Positions 1 to 5,654 of a stretch of 5,784 nt of DNA are shown here, piece after piece; position 1 is the stretch's first letter; the number at the start of each line of letters is the position of its first letter. The notes under the pieces were generated by a model that saw only the letters and a list, made by a program, of their open reading frames with translations, was not told the DNA's origin and searched no databases. The position numbers and the translations under genes were made by a program. Origin of the DNA: an uncultured Eubacterium sp. (GTDB lineage Bacteria; Bacillota; Clostridia; Lachnospirales; Lachnospiraceae); the NCBI GenBank assembly GCA_910585745.1, contig CAJUFM010000104.1, positions 1 through 5,784 of the forward strand, read 5' to 3'.

Positions 1-4
1 TAGG

Positions 5-52
5 GCGGATTGGGAACTTTCATCCGTTAGCGACGTGCGCCGCAAGGCGCAC
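5..52 (+). other. Two hairpins, possible 3' part of a structured RNA
   Basis: Two stems can be read directly. The first pairs 5-10 with 22-27 (CGGAT with ATCCG plus a closing G-U pair) around an 11-base loop. The second pairs GTGCGCC (35-41) with GGCGCAC (46-52) around a GCAA tetraloop of the stable GNRA class. They sit just ahead of the terminator hairpin at 59-85, so three stems follow one another in 81 bases. No open reading frame of note covers them. This could be the 3' end of a small RNA or riboswitch whose 5' part lies left of the window, or simply the 3' untranslated region of an upstream gene. I could not match it to a named family. Confidence 0.4.
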
Positions 53-58
53 TTTAAC

Positions 59-87
59 AAAGGGACGCCGAAAGGATGTCCCTTTTT
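59..87 (+). terminator. Rho-independent terminator for a transcript entering from the left
   Basis: AAAGGGAC (59-66) pairs perfectly with GTCCCTTT (78-85) around an 11-base loop, and a run of five T (83-87) overlaps the 3' arm. This is the form of an intrinsic terminator on the plus strand. The minus strand leaves the hairpin into TTTGTTAAAG, so it could also act as a weak backup terminator for the gene ending at 203. Confidence 0.75.
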
Positions 88-139
88 CTGTACCCGGTTT
101 CCAGAACCGATTTCACAATCTTCTGCCCCCTAAAAGCAC

Positions 140-180
140 TCCAACACAACAAGGGAGATCCTTTGTAAAAGAATCCCCCT
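140..180 (-). terminator. Rho-independent terminator of the leaderless GH43 gene
   Basis: Read on the minus strand, bases 180-168 pair with 164-152 in a continuous 13-bp stem around a three-base loop. Two of the pairs are G-U in minus-strand RNA and become A-C mismatches in plus-strand RNA, which fixes the direction. A T-rich tail (TTGTTGTGTT) follows at 151-142. The stem starts 23 bases past the stop codon at 203-205. Confidence 0.8.
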
Positions 181-202
181 CTAAATTTATTTTACTAATT
201 CA

Positions 203-1744
203 TTATAGTTTGTGCTTAGGCGGACATATCGCAGGGTCTTTACCAAAACTCCATGTATCAACCAAAATCCCCTCTGCCTTGAATACAAAGAACAGTCTGT
301 GGGTTCCTGTGACTGGAGCTGCAAGGTTAACTGACATATCAGCAAATGTTGTATCACTTCCCGTCGTGGTGACAGTAAGCTCACCAACCTTATTTTCTGC
401 TTTCGTGTGATCATCAATATAAACCTCAACAGTTCCTGTTTCATTGGCATTCGCTATACTCATCGTAAGAGACTTTGCCCCATCTGTGCCAAATGCCACT
501 TTCTCAAGACCCACATAATCTCCTGGGTCGATAGAAGAAAGAACTCGGTTATTGTGGTTGTTGTCCTGCTTAGGTCCTACGATCGTGGACGTTCCAACCG
601 ACCAGGCAAAGGTCGCAGCCCCGACCATAGCATATGGATCAAAGTCAAGAGTTGACTCCACTCCAGCGGTTGTCATCACAGAAGTAAGGTTTCCATCTTT
701 ATCGATTGTCACCATGTCCACCCCTGATGTACGGTATCCCTGTGTCAGCCCCATATCCACTCCCGGTTTCTGGGAATGATAGAACATATACAGGTTATCA
801 CCTCTCTGCAGCATGCAGTGATGGTTATTGTTAAATTCATTGCCTGGTACATCCGGGAAGAAATACGTTGGATTATTAAGCACTACTTTTGCCTCCGACC
901 ATGGTCCCATCGGATTGTCGCTTACCATATAAGCAATGTTGGCTATGCCAAGTTTGATTGTATCCGGACGCTTATCAGCTCCATCCCAGTTTGTACAATA
1001 ACTGTAATAGTATTTGCCATTGATCTTATTGATGCCGGAATCCTCAAACATAGCCGGTGCATCGAGTTCAACTGGATCGCCCTTCAGGCTGACCATATCG
1101 TCGCCAAGTTTTACTACTCTCGCACATTTGGGATGATCTCTGTCCTTTGCTTCACCAATTCCACCAAAATACAGATACCCCTGTCCGTCGTCATCTACAA
1201 ATACAGCCGGGTCAAACAACCACGGAACTTCATTTCCTCCGCAGTTCGGTGTCTCACGGCTGATCAGCTGCTTTCCGATCGGATCACGCCATGGTCCCGT
1301 CGGGCTGTCTCCCTCAAGTACTCCAATACCGCTTCCATTGTCTGCAAAATAGATAAAGAACCTATCTTTTCCATTGATCTTTTTATAGGTTACCGCAGGT
1401 GCCCAGCTGTTTGCCGCCCATTTTGCAGGACCATTCTCACCAGCCACCTGGATGATTCCCTCATCAGTCCAGTTCACCATATCTTTGGAAGAATAGCAGT
1501 TCAGTGTTTTTATATAGGAATAACTATTTTGGGGAATCTCTCCGTCTTCGCCAATGATCATTGCCTGACTGTCATTGGTTCCATATACATAGACAGTTCC
1601 CTCATATTCAATGGCAAATGGATCTGCCATAAAACGCTGGGAAGCAATCGGGTTATTGCTTCCCACCGGCTTCTTCGCCTCCGTCACTCCGTCTGTATTC
1701 ACCTGGGCATCTCCGCCCTTTAATGTAATTGAAGAATGATTCAC
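203..1744 (-). CDS. Leaderless glycoside hydrolase family 43 enzyme with C-terminal CBM6-like domain
   Basis: A 513-residue probable exo-acting glycosidase, most likely an alpha-L-arabinofuranosidase or beta-xylosidase on (arabino)xylan fragments. GH43 enzymes are inverting five-bladed beta-propellers. The expected residues are visible: Asp41 in ADPF (general base), Asp178 in FDPAVF (pKa modulator), Glu234 in FEDS (general acid), and His308/His309 in a NNNHH motif at the usual metal site. SSKDMVNWTDEG (85-96), WAP (114-116) and GDSPTGPW (145-152) are further GH43 features. The propeller spans about 30-370. Residues 385-502 fit a CBM6 beta-sandwich (DPGDYVGLEKVAFG, then VTGTHRLFFVFK). No signal peptide is present, and an in-frame TAA at 1760-1762 rules out a longer start, so the protein should be cytoplasmic. 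The start is GTG. It is a shorter paralogue of the secreted enzyme at 2872-5634. Family assignment is firm; exact substrate is not. Confidence 0.95.
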   Translation of the reverse strand: MNHSSITLKGGDAQVNTDGVTEAKKPVGSNNPIASQRFMADPFAIEYEGTVYVYGTNDSQAMIIGEDGEIPQNSYSYIKTLNCYSSKDMVNWTDEGIIQVAGENGPAKWAANSWAPAVTYKKINGKDRFFIYFADNGSGIGVLEGDSPTGPWRDPIGKQLISRETPNCGGNEVPWLFDPAVFVDDDGQGYLYFGGIGEAKDRDHPKCARVVKLGDDMVSLKGDPVELDAPAMFEDSGINKINGKYYYSYCTNWDGADKRPDTIKLGIANIAYMVSDNPMGPWSEAKVVLNNPTYFFPDVPGNEFNNNHHCMLQRGDNLYMFYHSQKPGVDMGLTQGYRTSGVDMVTIDKDGNLTSVMTTAGVESTLDFDPYAMVGAATFAWSVGTSTIVGPKQDNNHNNRVLSSIDPGDYVGLEKVAFGTDGAKSLTMSIANANETGTVEVYIDDHTKAENKVGELTVTTTGSDTTFADMSVNLAAPVTGTHRLFFVFKAEGILVDTWSFGKDPAICPPKHKL

Positions 1745-1750
1745 TATTGA

Positions 1751-1756
1751 TCCCTC
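1751..1756 (-). promoter_or_regulatory. Shine-Dalgarno fixing a GTG start
   Basis: On the minus strand GAGGGA (1756-1751) lies six bases before a GTG codon at 1744-1742. No ATG or TTG occurs in frame between this GTG and the stop codon five codons further upstream (TAA at 1762-1760). The next in-frame Met is residue 39, beside the catalytic Asp41, which would destroy the fold. GTG is therefore the only workable start. Confidence 0.75.
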
Positions 1757-1791
1757 ACTTTATTTTATATCAAGAGTAAGCCTCTCCAATC

Positions 1792-1820
1792 ATATTATAT
1801 GGAAGATCTCATTTTTTCAA
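1792..1820 (-). promoter_or_regulatory. Sigma-A-type promoter of the leaderless GH43 gene
   Basis: On the minus strand TTGAAA (1820-1815) and TAATAT (1797-1792) are separated by exactly 17 bases. This gives a start near 1785 and a leader of about 40 nt before the GTG. The -35 box is one arm of the TTTCAA/TTGAAA dyad, so a protein bound there would be expected to block RNA polymerase. Confidence 0.7.
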
Positions 1821-1835
1821 TGATATATTTTGAAA
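1815..1835. promoter_or_regulatory. Candidate operator dyad between divergent promoters
   Basis: TTTCAA (1815-1820) and TTGAAA (1830-1835) form a perfect inverted repeat with a nine-base AT-rich spacer. The left arm is also the -35 box of the minus-strand promoter, and the right arm ends five bases before the -35 box of the regulator's promoter. The position suits a site controlling both directions. The binding protein is unknown. AraC proteins usually prefer direct repeats, so a different repressor is possible. Confidence 0.4.
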
Positions 1836-1881
1836 CAAACTTGATTTATTCCGCATTCTAGTGTATAATTTTTGATATATT
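1821..1881 (+). repeat. Nine-base direct repeat flanking the regulator's promoter
   Basis: TGATATATT occurs at 1821-1829, just upstream of the -35 box, and again at 1873-1881, across the predicted transcription start. The copies are 52 bp apart, close to five helical turns, so they would face the same side of the DNA. This is the arrangement expected of paired AraC-type half-sites used in looping autoregulation. The region is AT-rich, so chance is a real alternative. Confidence 0.3.
1841..1869 (+). promoter_or_regulatory. Sigma-A-type promoter of the AraC-family gene
   Basis: TTGATT (1841-1846) and a consensus TATAAT (1864-1869) are separated by 17 bases. Transcription should start near 1876, about 30 nt before the ATG. 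The promoter is divergent from that of the GH43 gene, with the two -35 boxes 20 bases apart. Confidence 0.75.
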
Positions 1882-1906
1882 ACTGACTTGGAAAGGAGGA
1901 GAAGGT

Positions 1907-2695
1907 ATGATCAAAATTATTTATGCCATGATAAATGACCATAAGGAAGAGGGCTTTGAAGACAATCTGGTCTTTGGACCGGGAGAGTATGAGATTATGC
2001 TTTTTGAAGTTCCTGTAAAGATAGAGGTGAACGGAGAAATGGAAGATTATCCGGAATATACCTGTATCTTGTATAAACCTGGCCAGCGGGTTCACTATTA
2101 TGCAGCTTCTGGTGAACTAGTCTATAACTGGATCCGTTTTAACTGCGACGAAGCTCTCTACACCGAATATTTTCTGCCCTATGGATTGCCCATCGTATGT
2201 CCTGATTTCGGGTGCTACATTACCTACTGGCAGATGATCGCCAACGAAAATTACTGGCAGTATAACAGCTCCAGCTATGTAAATGAACAATTAATGCATA
2301 TCATTTTCCACCGTTTGCACGATTATGCCATGTCTTCTGATCCTTTTGTTTACCGGGATGTATTTATTAAATTGAGAAATTTAATCTATCAGTGCCCGGA
2401 AGAGTCGTGGACACTGGAAAAGATGGCATCGATCGTCAACCTCAGTACCCGTTCCCTCCAAAAATTTTATAAAGAATTTTTTCATACCACCTGTATCAAT
2501 GAAGTGATCAACAGCCGGATCAACCAGGCAAAGTTTCTTCTGGCCCATACCAGCAGCAGTATCCAGCAAATCAGCGAACGCTGTGGCTATAACAGCATTG
2601 AACACTTTTGCCGCCAGTTCAAAAAAAGCTCAGGCCTGTCCCCCTCTGCTTACCGAAAGCAGCCTGAGCTTCTGGGGCAGACCAATGGACACTAA
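1907..2695 (+). CDS. AraC-family transcriptional regulator
   Basis: A 262-residue one-component DNA-binding regulator. The C-terminal ~100 residues form the AraC/XylS double helix-turn-helix domain. The first HTH is near residues 168-191 (WTLEKMASIVNLSTRSLQKF). The second, near 218-250, carries the family signature (QISERCGYNSIEHFCRQFKK, then GLSPSAYRK). The N-terminal part (about 20-85) looks like the cupin-type sensing domain of sugar-responsive members, with a helical stretch (about 105-165) that may dimerise. AGGAGG at 1894-1899 lies seven bases before the ATG and supports this start over Met8. It is divergent from one GH43 gene and lies upstream of the other, with no transport or metabolic gene beside it. 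It therefore probably controls one or both enzymes in response to xylan- or arabinan-derived sugars. The ligand is inferred. No clear plus-strand terminator follows, so readthrough into the next gene is possible. Confidence 0.95.
   Translation: MIKIIYAMINDHKEEGFEDNLVFGPGEYEIMLFEVPVKIEVNGEMEDYPEYTCILYKPGQRVHYYAASGELVYNWIRFNCDEALYTEYFLPYGLPIVCPDFGCYITYWQMIANENYWQYNSSSYVNEQLMHIIFHRLHDYAMSSDPFVYRDVFIKLRNLIYQCPEESWTLEKMASIVNLSTRSLQKFYKEFFHTTCINEVINSRINQAKFLLAHTSSSIQQISERCGYNSIEHFCRQFKKSSGLSPSAYRKQPELLGQTNGH
2621..2670 (-). terminator. Antisense terminator-like structure inside the end of the AraC gene
   Basis: AGCTCAGGC (2627-2635) and GCCTGAGCT (2662-2670) are a perfect nine-base inverted repeat. 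Inside it TGCTT (2647-2651) pairs with AAGCA (2657-2661), stacking directly on the outer stem. On the minus strand the outer stem runs straight into seven T (plus-strand A at 2621-2627, the last of which is in the stem). That is a terminator shape facing left, opposite to the gene that contains it. On the plus strand the 3' flank is TCTGGGG and would not terminate. It may end an antisense transcript or be a coincidence of coding sequence. Confidence 0.35.
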
Positions 2696-2745
2696 TTGAT
2701 CGATAATGAATATCTGCGCTGTGAAAATCCATTCCGGTTCGTAGG

Positions 2746-2775
2746 TTGACACCCCCCCTCCATATAGGATATAAT
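2746..2775 (+). promoter_or_regulatory. Consensus sigma-A promoter of the secreted GH43 gene
   Basis: TTGACA (2746-2751) and TATAAT (2770-2775) both match consensus exactly and are separated by 18 bases. Transcription should start near 2782, giving a leader of about 90 nt. The spacer begins with seven C (2752-2758) directly after the -35 box. Both hexamers are perfect, which is unusual for a promoter needing an AraC activator, so this gene may be basally active or controlled by a repressor. Confidence 0.8.
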
Positions 2776-2809
2776 TTATATAATATATTCGTAAATATAA
2801 TTATATAAT
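2769..2809 (+). repeat. AT-rich tandem palindromes with four TATAAT hexamers
   Basis: Bases 2769-2784 and 2795-2809 are direct repeats differing by one T. Each is internally palindromic: ATATAA-T-TTATAT in the first, ATATAATTATAT and ATTATATAAT in the second. Exact TATAAT hexamers occur at 2770, 2779, 2796 and 2804. Only the first has a -35 box at a workable distance. The stretch covers the predicted transcription start and early leader, so it may ease DNA melting, give alternative starts or bind a protein. Confidence 0.55.
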
Positions 2810-2821
2810 GTGTTTCGGGGT

Positions 2822-2853
2822 ATTATGTACCATTCTCCATCGGAGCACATAAT
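2822..2853 (+). promoter_or_regulatory. Leader hairpin just before the ribosome site
   Basis: ATTATGT (2822-2828) pairs with ACATAAT (2847-2853), and CTCC (2835-2838) with GGAG (2842-2845) around a three-base loop, giving one hairpin with an asymmetric internal loop. It ends four bases before AAGGAGGT (2858-2865), which sits six bases before the ATG at 2872, so the ribosome site stays single-stranded. Such a hairpin commonly protects an mRNA 5' region. The inner GGAG copies the Shine-Dalgarno core and is masked in the stem. Confidence 0.5.
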
Positions 2854-2871
2854 CAAAAAGGAGGTCACTGA

Positions 2872-5634
2872 ATGAACCGGATACTGAAAAAAGCTGTCTG
2901 TGCTACCCTTGTCGGTGCATTAGCATTTACGAGCGTATGGGGAAACAGCACTGCTTCACAGGCAGCAGCAAAATCAAAGAAAAAACCAAAGAAAATCGTT
3001 CTGAACAAGACCAAGGTCAAGTTGAACGTAGGGAAAACCTTTAAGCTGAAAGTAAAGAAGGTAGTACCCAAAAAAGCAAATTCTGCAGTTACTTACAAAT
3101 CAAGCAAAAAGAAAATAGCTACAGTAAACAAAAAGGGACTTATTAAAGGCATCCGCGAAGGTAAAGCCAAGATTACGGTAACATCAAAGAAAAACAAGAA
3201 ATTAAAAATAAAGGTTGCCGTAACAGTAAAAGGAAAGAACAAAGTTACACCAACACCAAACAATCCGCCGGCAGCAACTGGTAATCCAGCACCAAGCAGC
3301 AATCCGGCACCAAGCAATAATCCACCTGCAAAAACTGAGCCGGCTTCAACGCCCCAGCCAACACCCCAGCCAACACATTCAGCCAATGATTACTCGTATT
3401 TCAATGATTATACACTGGGCTGGTCAAATGGCATTGTAGCTTACAAAGACGGAAAGAAAACAACTCTGGCAGAAGCAGGGGCAGAGGTTTATAACAAAAA
3501 ATCGGATAACATTTTTGCCCAGCATTTCAACACAAATAAGTGGGACGACGAAAAGATCATCCTTACACCGCCTATGCAGTATACGACTGAAGACGGTAAG
3601 CCACACAACATCGACAGTATGCTGACGAATTTCGATTTTCTGGCTGACCCGACAGCGATCGATAACTCAGACAACGATGGAAAACTATATGTTTACGCTA
3701 CTACAGAAGGAATTGATTATGACTCCGATGATAAATTGAAATTAAATGGTTATAACAATCATTCATTAACAATTCTTTCCACCAGCGATATGGTAAACTG
3801 GACAGACGAGGGACGGCTGGATAACCTGAATCTGACCAACGAGATATCAACAAGCGCAAAAACCAAATGTAAATGGGCAACGAAAGCATGGGCTCCGTCG
3901 GGACTTAAGATCGATGGCGACGGCGACGGCGAAGATGAATATTATATCTTTTACACCAACAGCGGTGCTGTCGGCTACGTTCAGGGAGATTCCCCCAACG
4001 GTCCCTGGAAAGATGATCTCGGAAAAACTCTGTTCTCTCAGTCAACCCCTGGCTGTAAAGATGTAAAATGGTGTTTTGACCCAGCCGTGCTTGTGGATGA
4101 TAAAGGAGATGCCTATGTGTATTTTGGAGGCGGTATATGGGATTCAGGCAACGAACCTGCACAACACCCAGATGGAATCGCTCATCCAAAAACAGGACGT
4201 GTCTGCAAGATCAAATTTGAAGAGGGAACTGGAAAAGTACTTTTGGACGGTGAGCCTCAGGAAATGGATACATACTATCTATTTGAAGATAGCGAGATCA
4301 ACCAGTTCCACGGTAAGTATTTTTACTCCTATTGTACCAATTTCAAGGTGCCAGCGAACAATCCATTTACTGGTTCTGGACAGATTGCCTGCTATGTCTC
4401 TACAGATCCGATGAATATCGCATTTGACCCGGAGACACAGGAAAATACAGATGACCTGAAGTACCTGGGAACAATCTTGGAAAATCCAAGTACGATCTAT
4501 GGCGACGACTACAACAACCATCACCACATGCAGAGCTTTAAAGGCCACGATTACATTTTCTATCACTCACCTATTCTGGCCGACATACTGTTCCGTGATG
4601 CACAAAAATACCGGAACCTTCATGTGGATGAGATCACCGTTGATAAAGAAACCGATAATATTACGATCAATCCTTCCTACGAAGGCGCTTCCCAGATCGA
4701 AGACTTTAATCCGTACAAAAATATGGATGGTTCTGTAAAATATATCAACGCTACGACAGCTGCATCCAGCGCTGGAGTAAAATCTACACAGGATGATGCG
4801 ATGCTGCTCAAATCCATCAACGGTTCACCAATGGTCCTCAATGATATTGACACAGGCGACTGGGCAAGTATCAAAGGTGTGAATTTTGGTGAAAAAGGAC
4901 TTAAGAACTTCGGTGTAGAATATTTCTCCATCACCAATGAAGGAAGAATTGAACTCTTTATCGATGATCCAACATATTCCATTAATAAAGTTGCATCGAT
5001 CGATGTTGCAGAAACCAATGGAAAATATGTTTATAAAGATGTTGAGATCACAAAGACAGTAACCGGAAAACACGATGTATATTTTGTATTCCGTGGAAAC
5101 GGCTATGCTGTGGCTTCATGGGCATTCTCTGAAGATTCAAAAGCCGCTGCGCCAGACATCAGCGACCGCCCAGAGGCACCTACAAAACCAGTTGAAACTC
5201 CAGCTCCAGATGTACCAGTAGATCCTGTTGACGATCTGGTTCTCACCCTTCCAGAAGGAGGAGTAGAAGTAAGCGTTGATAATGCCACATGGAATGACGC
5301 GATTCAACTCGAATTGACGGAGTATGGTCTTCCGGAAGATTACCTCAATCTGTACACCGCTCTTGAGGCGACTTACTCTCTTGAGGAAGACGGTATCTCC
5401 ACAGCCATAAAACTTGACTCAGACGTTGAAGATCCAGCGGGATTTGATCAATATATACCAACCCGTTTTACATCCGAATCACCTGCTGATAAAGTAAAAG
5501 ACTGCGTTGTGAAAGTCAAACTGGATAAAGCTCCTAAAACCGCGAAGAAACTAAAACTTAACGTTTCGATTTTAGGAAATGCGTACACCGGAAAGATCAC
5601 ATTGAAACAGGTTAAGATGATTGGAAAAAAATAA
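2872..5634 (+). CDS. Secreted multidomain GH43-CBM6 glycoside hydrolase with basic Big_2-like domain
   Basis: A 920-residue exported enzyme, probably acting on arabinoxylan or xylan outside the cell. Domain order: signal peptide (1 to about 33: basic start, hydrophobic core, Ala-rich cleavage region); Big_2-type Ig-like domain (about 40-120); Pro/Asn/Thr linker (125-170); unassigned segment (174-250); GH43 propeller (about 255-612); CBM6-like domain (about 622-753); Pro-rich linker (757-787); unrecognised C-terminal domain (788-920). GH43 catalytic residues are Asp259 (LADP), Asp403 (FDPAVL) and Glu472 (FEDS), with His550-His552 at the usual metal site and WAP at 340-342. Residues 34-124 contain about 34 lysines and one acidic residue, which suggests binding to the anionic cell wall. 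No LPXTG motif, C-terminal membrane helix or SLH repeat is visible. Two Asp-rich loops (264-269; 348-356, DGDGDGEDE) may hold calcium. It is a longer paralogue of the gene at 203-1744. Family is firm; substrate is inferred. Confidence 0.95.
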   Translation: MNRILKKAVCATLVGALAFTSVWGNSTASQAAAKSKKKPKKIVLNKTKVKLNVGKTFKLKVKKVVPKKANSAVTYKSSKKKIATVNKKGLIKGIREGKAKITVTSKKNKKLKIKVAVTVKGKNKVTPTPNNPPAATGNPAPSSNPAPSNNPPAKTEPASTPQPTPQPTHSANDYSYFNDYTLGWSNGIVAYKDGKKTTLAEAGAEVYNKKSDNIFAQHFNTNKWDDEKIILTPPMQYTTEDGKPHNIDSMLTNFDFLADPTAIDNSDNDGKLYVYATTEGIDYDSDDKLKLNGYNNHSLTILSTSDMVNWTDEGRLDNLNLTNEISTSAKTKCKWATKAWAPSGLKIDGDGDGEDEYYIFYTNSGAVGYVQGDSPNGPWKDDLGKTLFSQSTPGCKDVKWCFDPAVLVDDKGDAYVYFGGGIWDSGNEPAQHPDGIAHPKTGRVCKIKFEEGTGKVLLDGEPQEMDTYYLFEDSEINQFHGKYFYSYCTNFKVPANNPFTGSGQIACYVSTDPMNIAFDPETQENTDDLKYLGTILENPSTIYGDDYNNHHHMQSFKGHDYIFYHSPILADILFRDAQKYRNLHVDEITVDKETDNITINPSYEGASQIEDFNPYKNMDGSVKYINATTAASSAGVKSTQDDAMLLKSINGSPMVLNDIDTGDWASIKGVNFGEKGLKNFGVEYFSITNEGRIELFIDDPTYSINKVASIDVAETNGKYVYKDVEITKTVTGKHDVYFVFRGNGYAVASWAFSEDSKAAAPDISDRPEAPTKPVETPAPDVPVDPVDDLVLTLPEGGVEVSVDNATWNDAIQLELTEYGLPEDYLNLYTALEATYSLEEDGISTAIKLDSDVEDPAGFDQYIPTRFTSESPADKVKDCVVKVKLDKAPKTAKKLKLNVSILGNAYTGKITLKQVKMIGKK
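3283..3375 (+). repeat. Repeats encoding the first proline-rich linker
   Basis: An 18-base unit encoding NPAPSS/NPAPSN is present at 3283-3300 and 3301-3318, with a partial third copy from 3319. Further on, the 12-base unit CCCCAGCCAACA repeats exactly at 3352-3363 and 3364-3375, encoding PQPT twice. Both keep the reading frame, so copy-number change would alter linker length only. Linkers of this kind give a flexible spacer between the wall-proximal domain and the catalytic domain. Confidence 0.75.
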
Positions 5635-5654
5635 CTGAAAATTAAGTTTTGTAT

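Noticed and set aside
1..87. T-box riboswitch (the AGGGCGG start resembles the AGGGTGG T-box core)
   Set aside because: The core should continue as ACCGCG and compete with the terminator 5' arm. Here it continues as ATTGGGAAC, and the terminator arm has no complementary partner there.
187..450. An 87-codon minus-strand frame overlapping the GH43 C-terminus
   Set aside because: It is out of frame with the CBM6 coding sequence, resembles no protein and begins inside the gene.
776..1723. A 315-codon plus-strand open frame antisense to the GH43 gene
   Set aside because: It lies wholly within a gene whose protein is clearly a conserved GH43 enzyme. The antisense product is Ile/Cys-rich with no recognisable domain, and no promoter is evident. 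It is a shadow of the opposite strand.
2700..2871. Catabolite-repression (cre) sites near the secreted gene's promoter
   Set aside because: I searched for TGNAANCGNTNNCA-like sequences in both intergenic regions and saw no acceptable match.
3352..3375. CRISPR-like or mobile-element repeat
   Set aside because: The repeats are only 12 and 18 bases, have no spacers, stay in frame and encode a proline-rich linker.
5250..5634. Sortase sorting signal or dockerin at the C-terminus of the secreted enzyme
   Set aside because: There is no LPXTG-like motif with a hydrophobic helix, and no paired DxNxDG calcium repeats. The protein ends in a lysine-rich tail.
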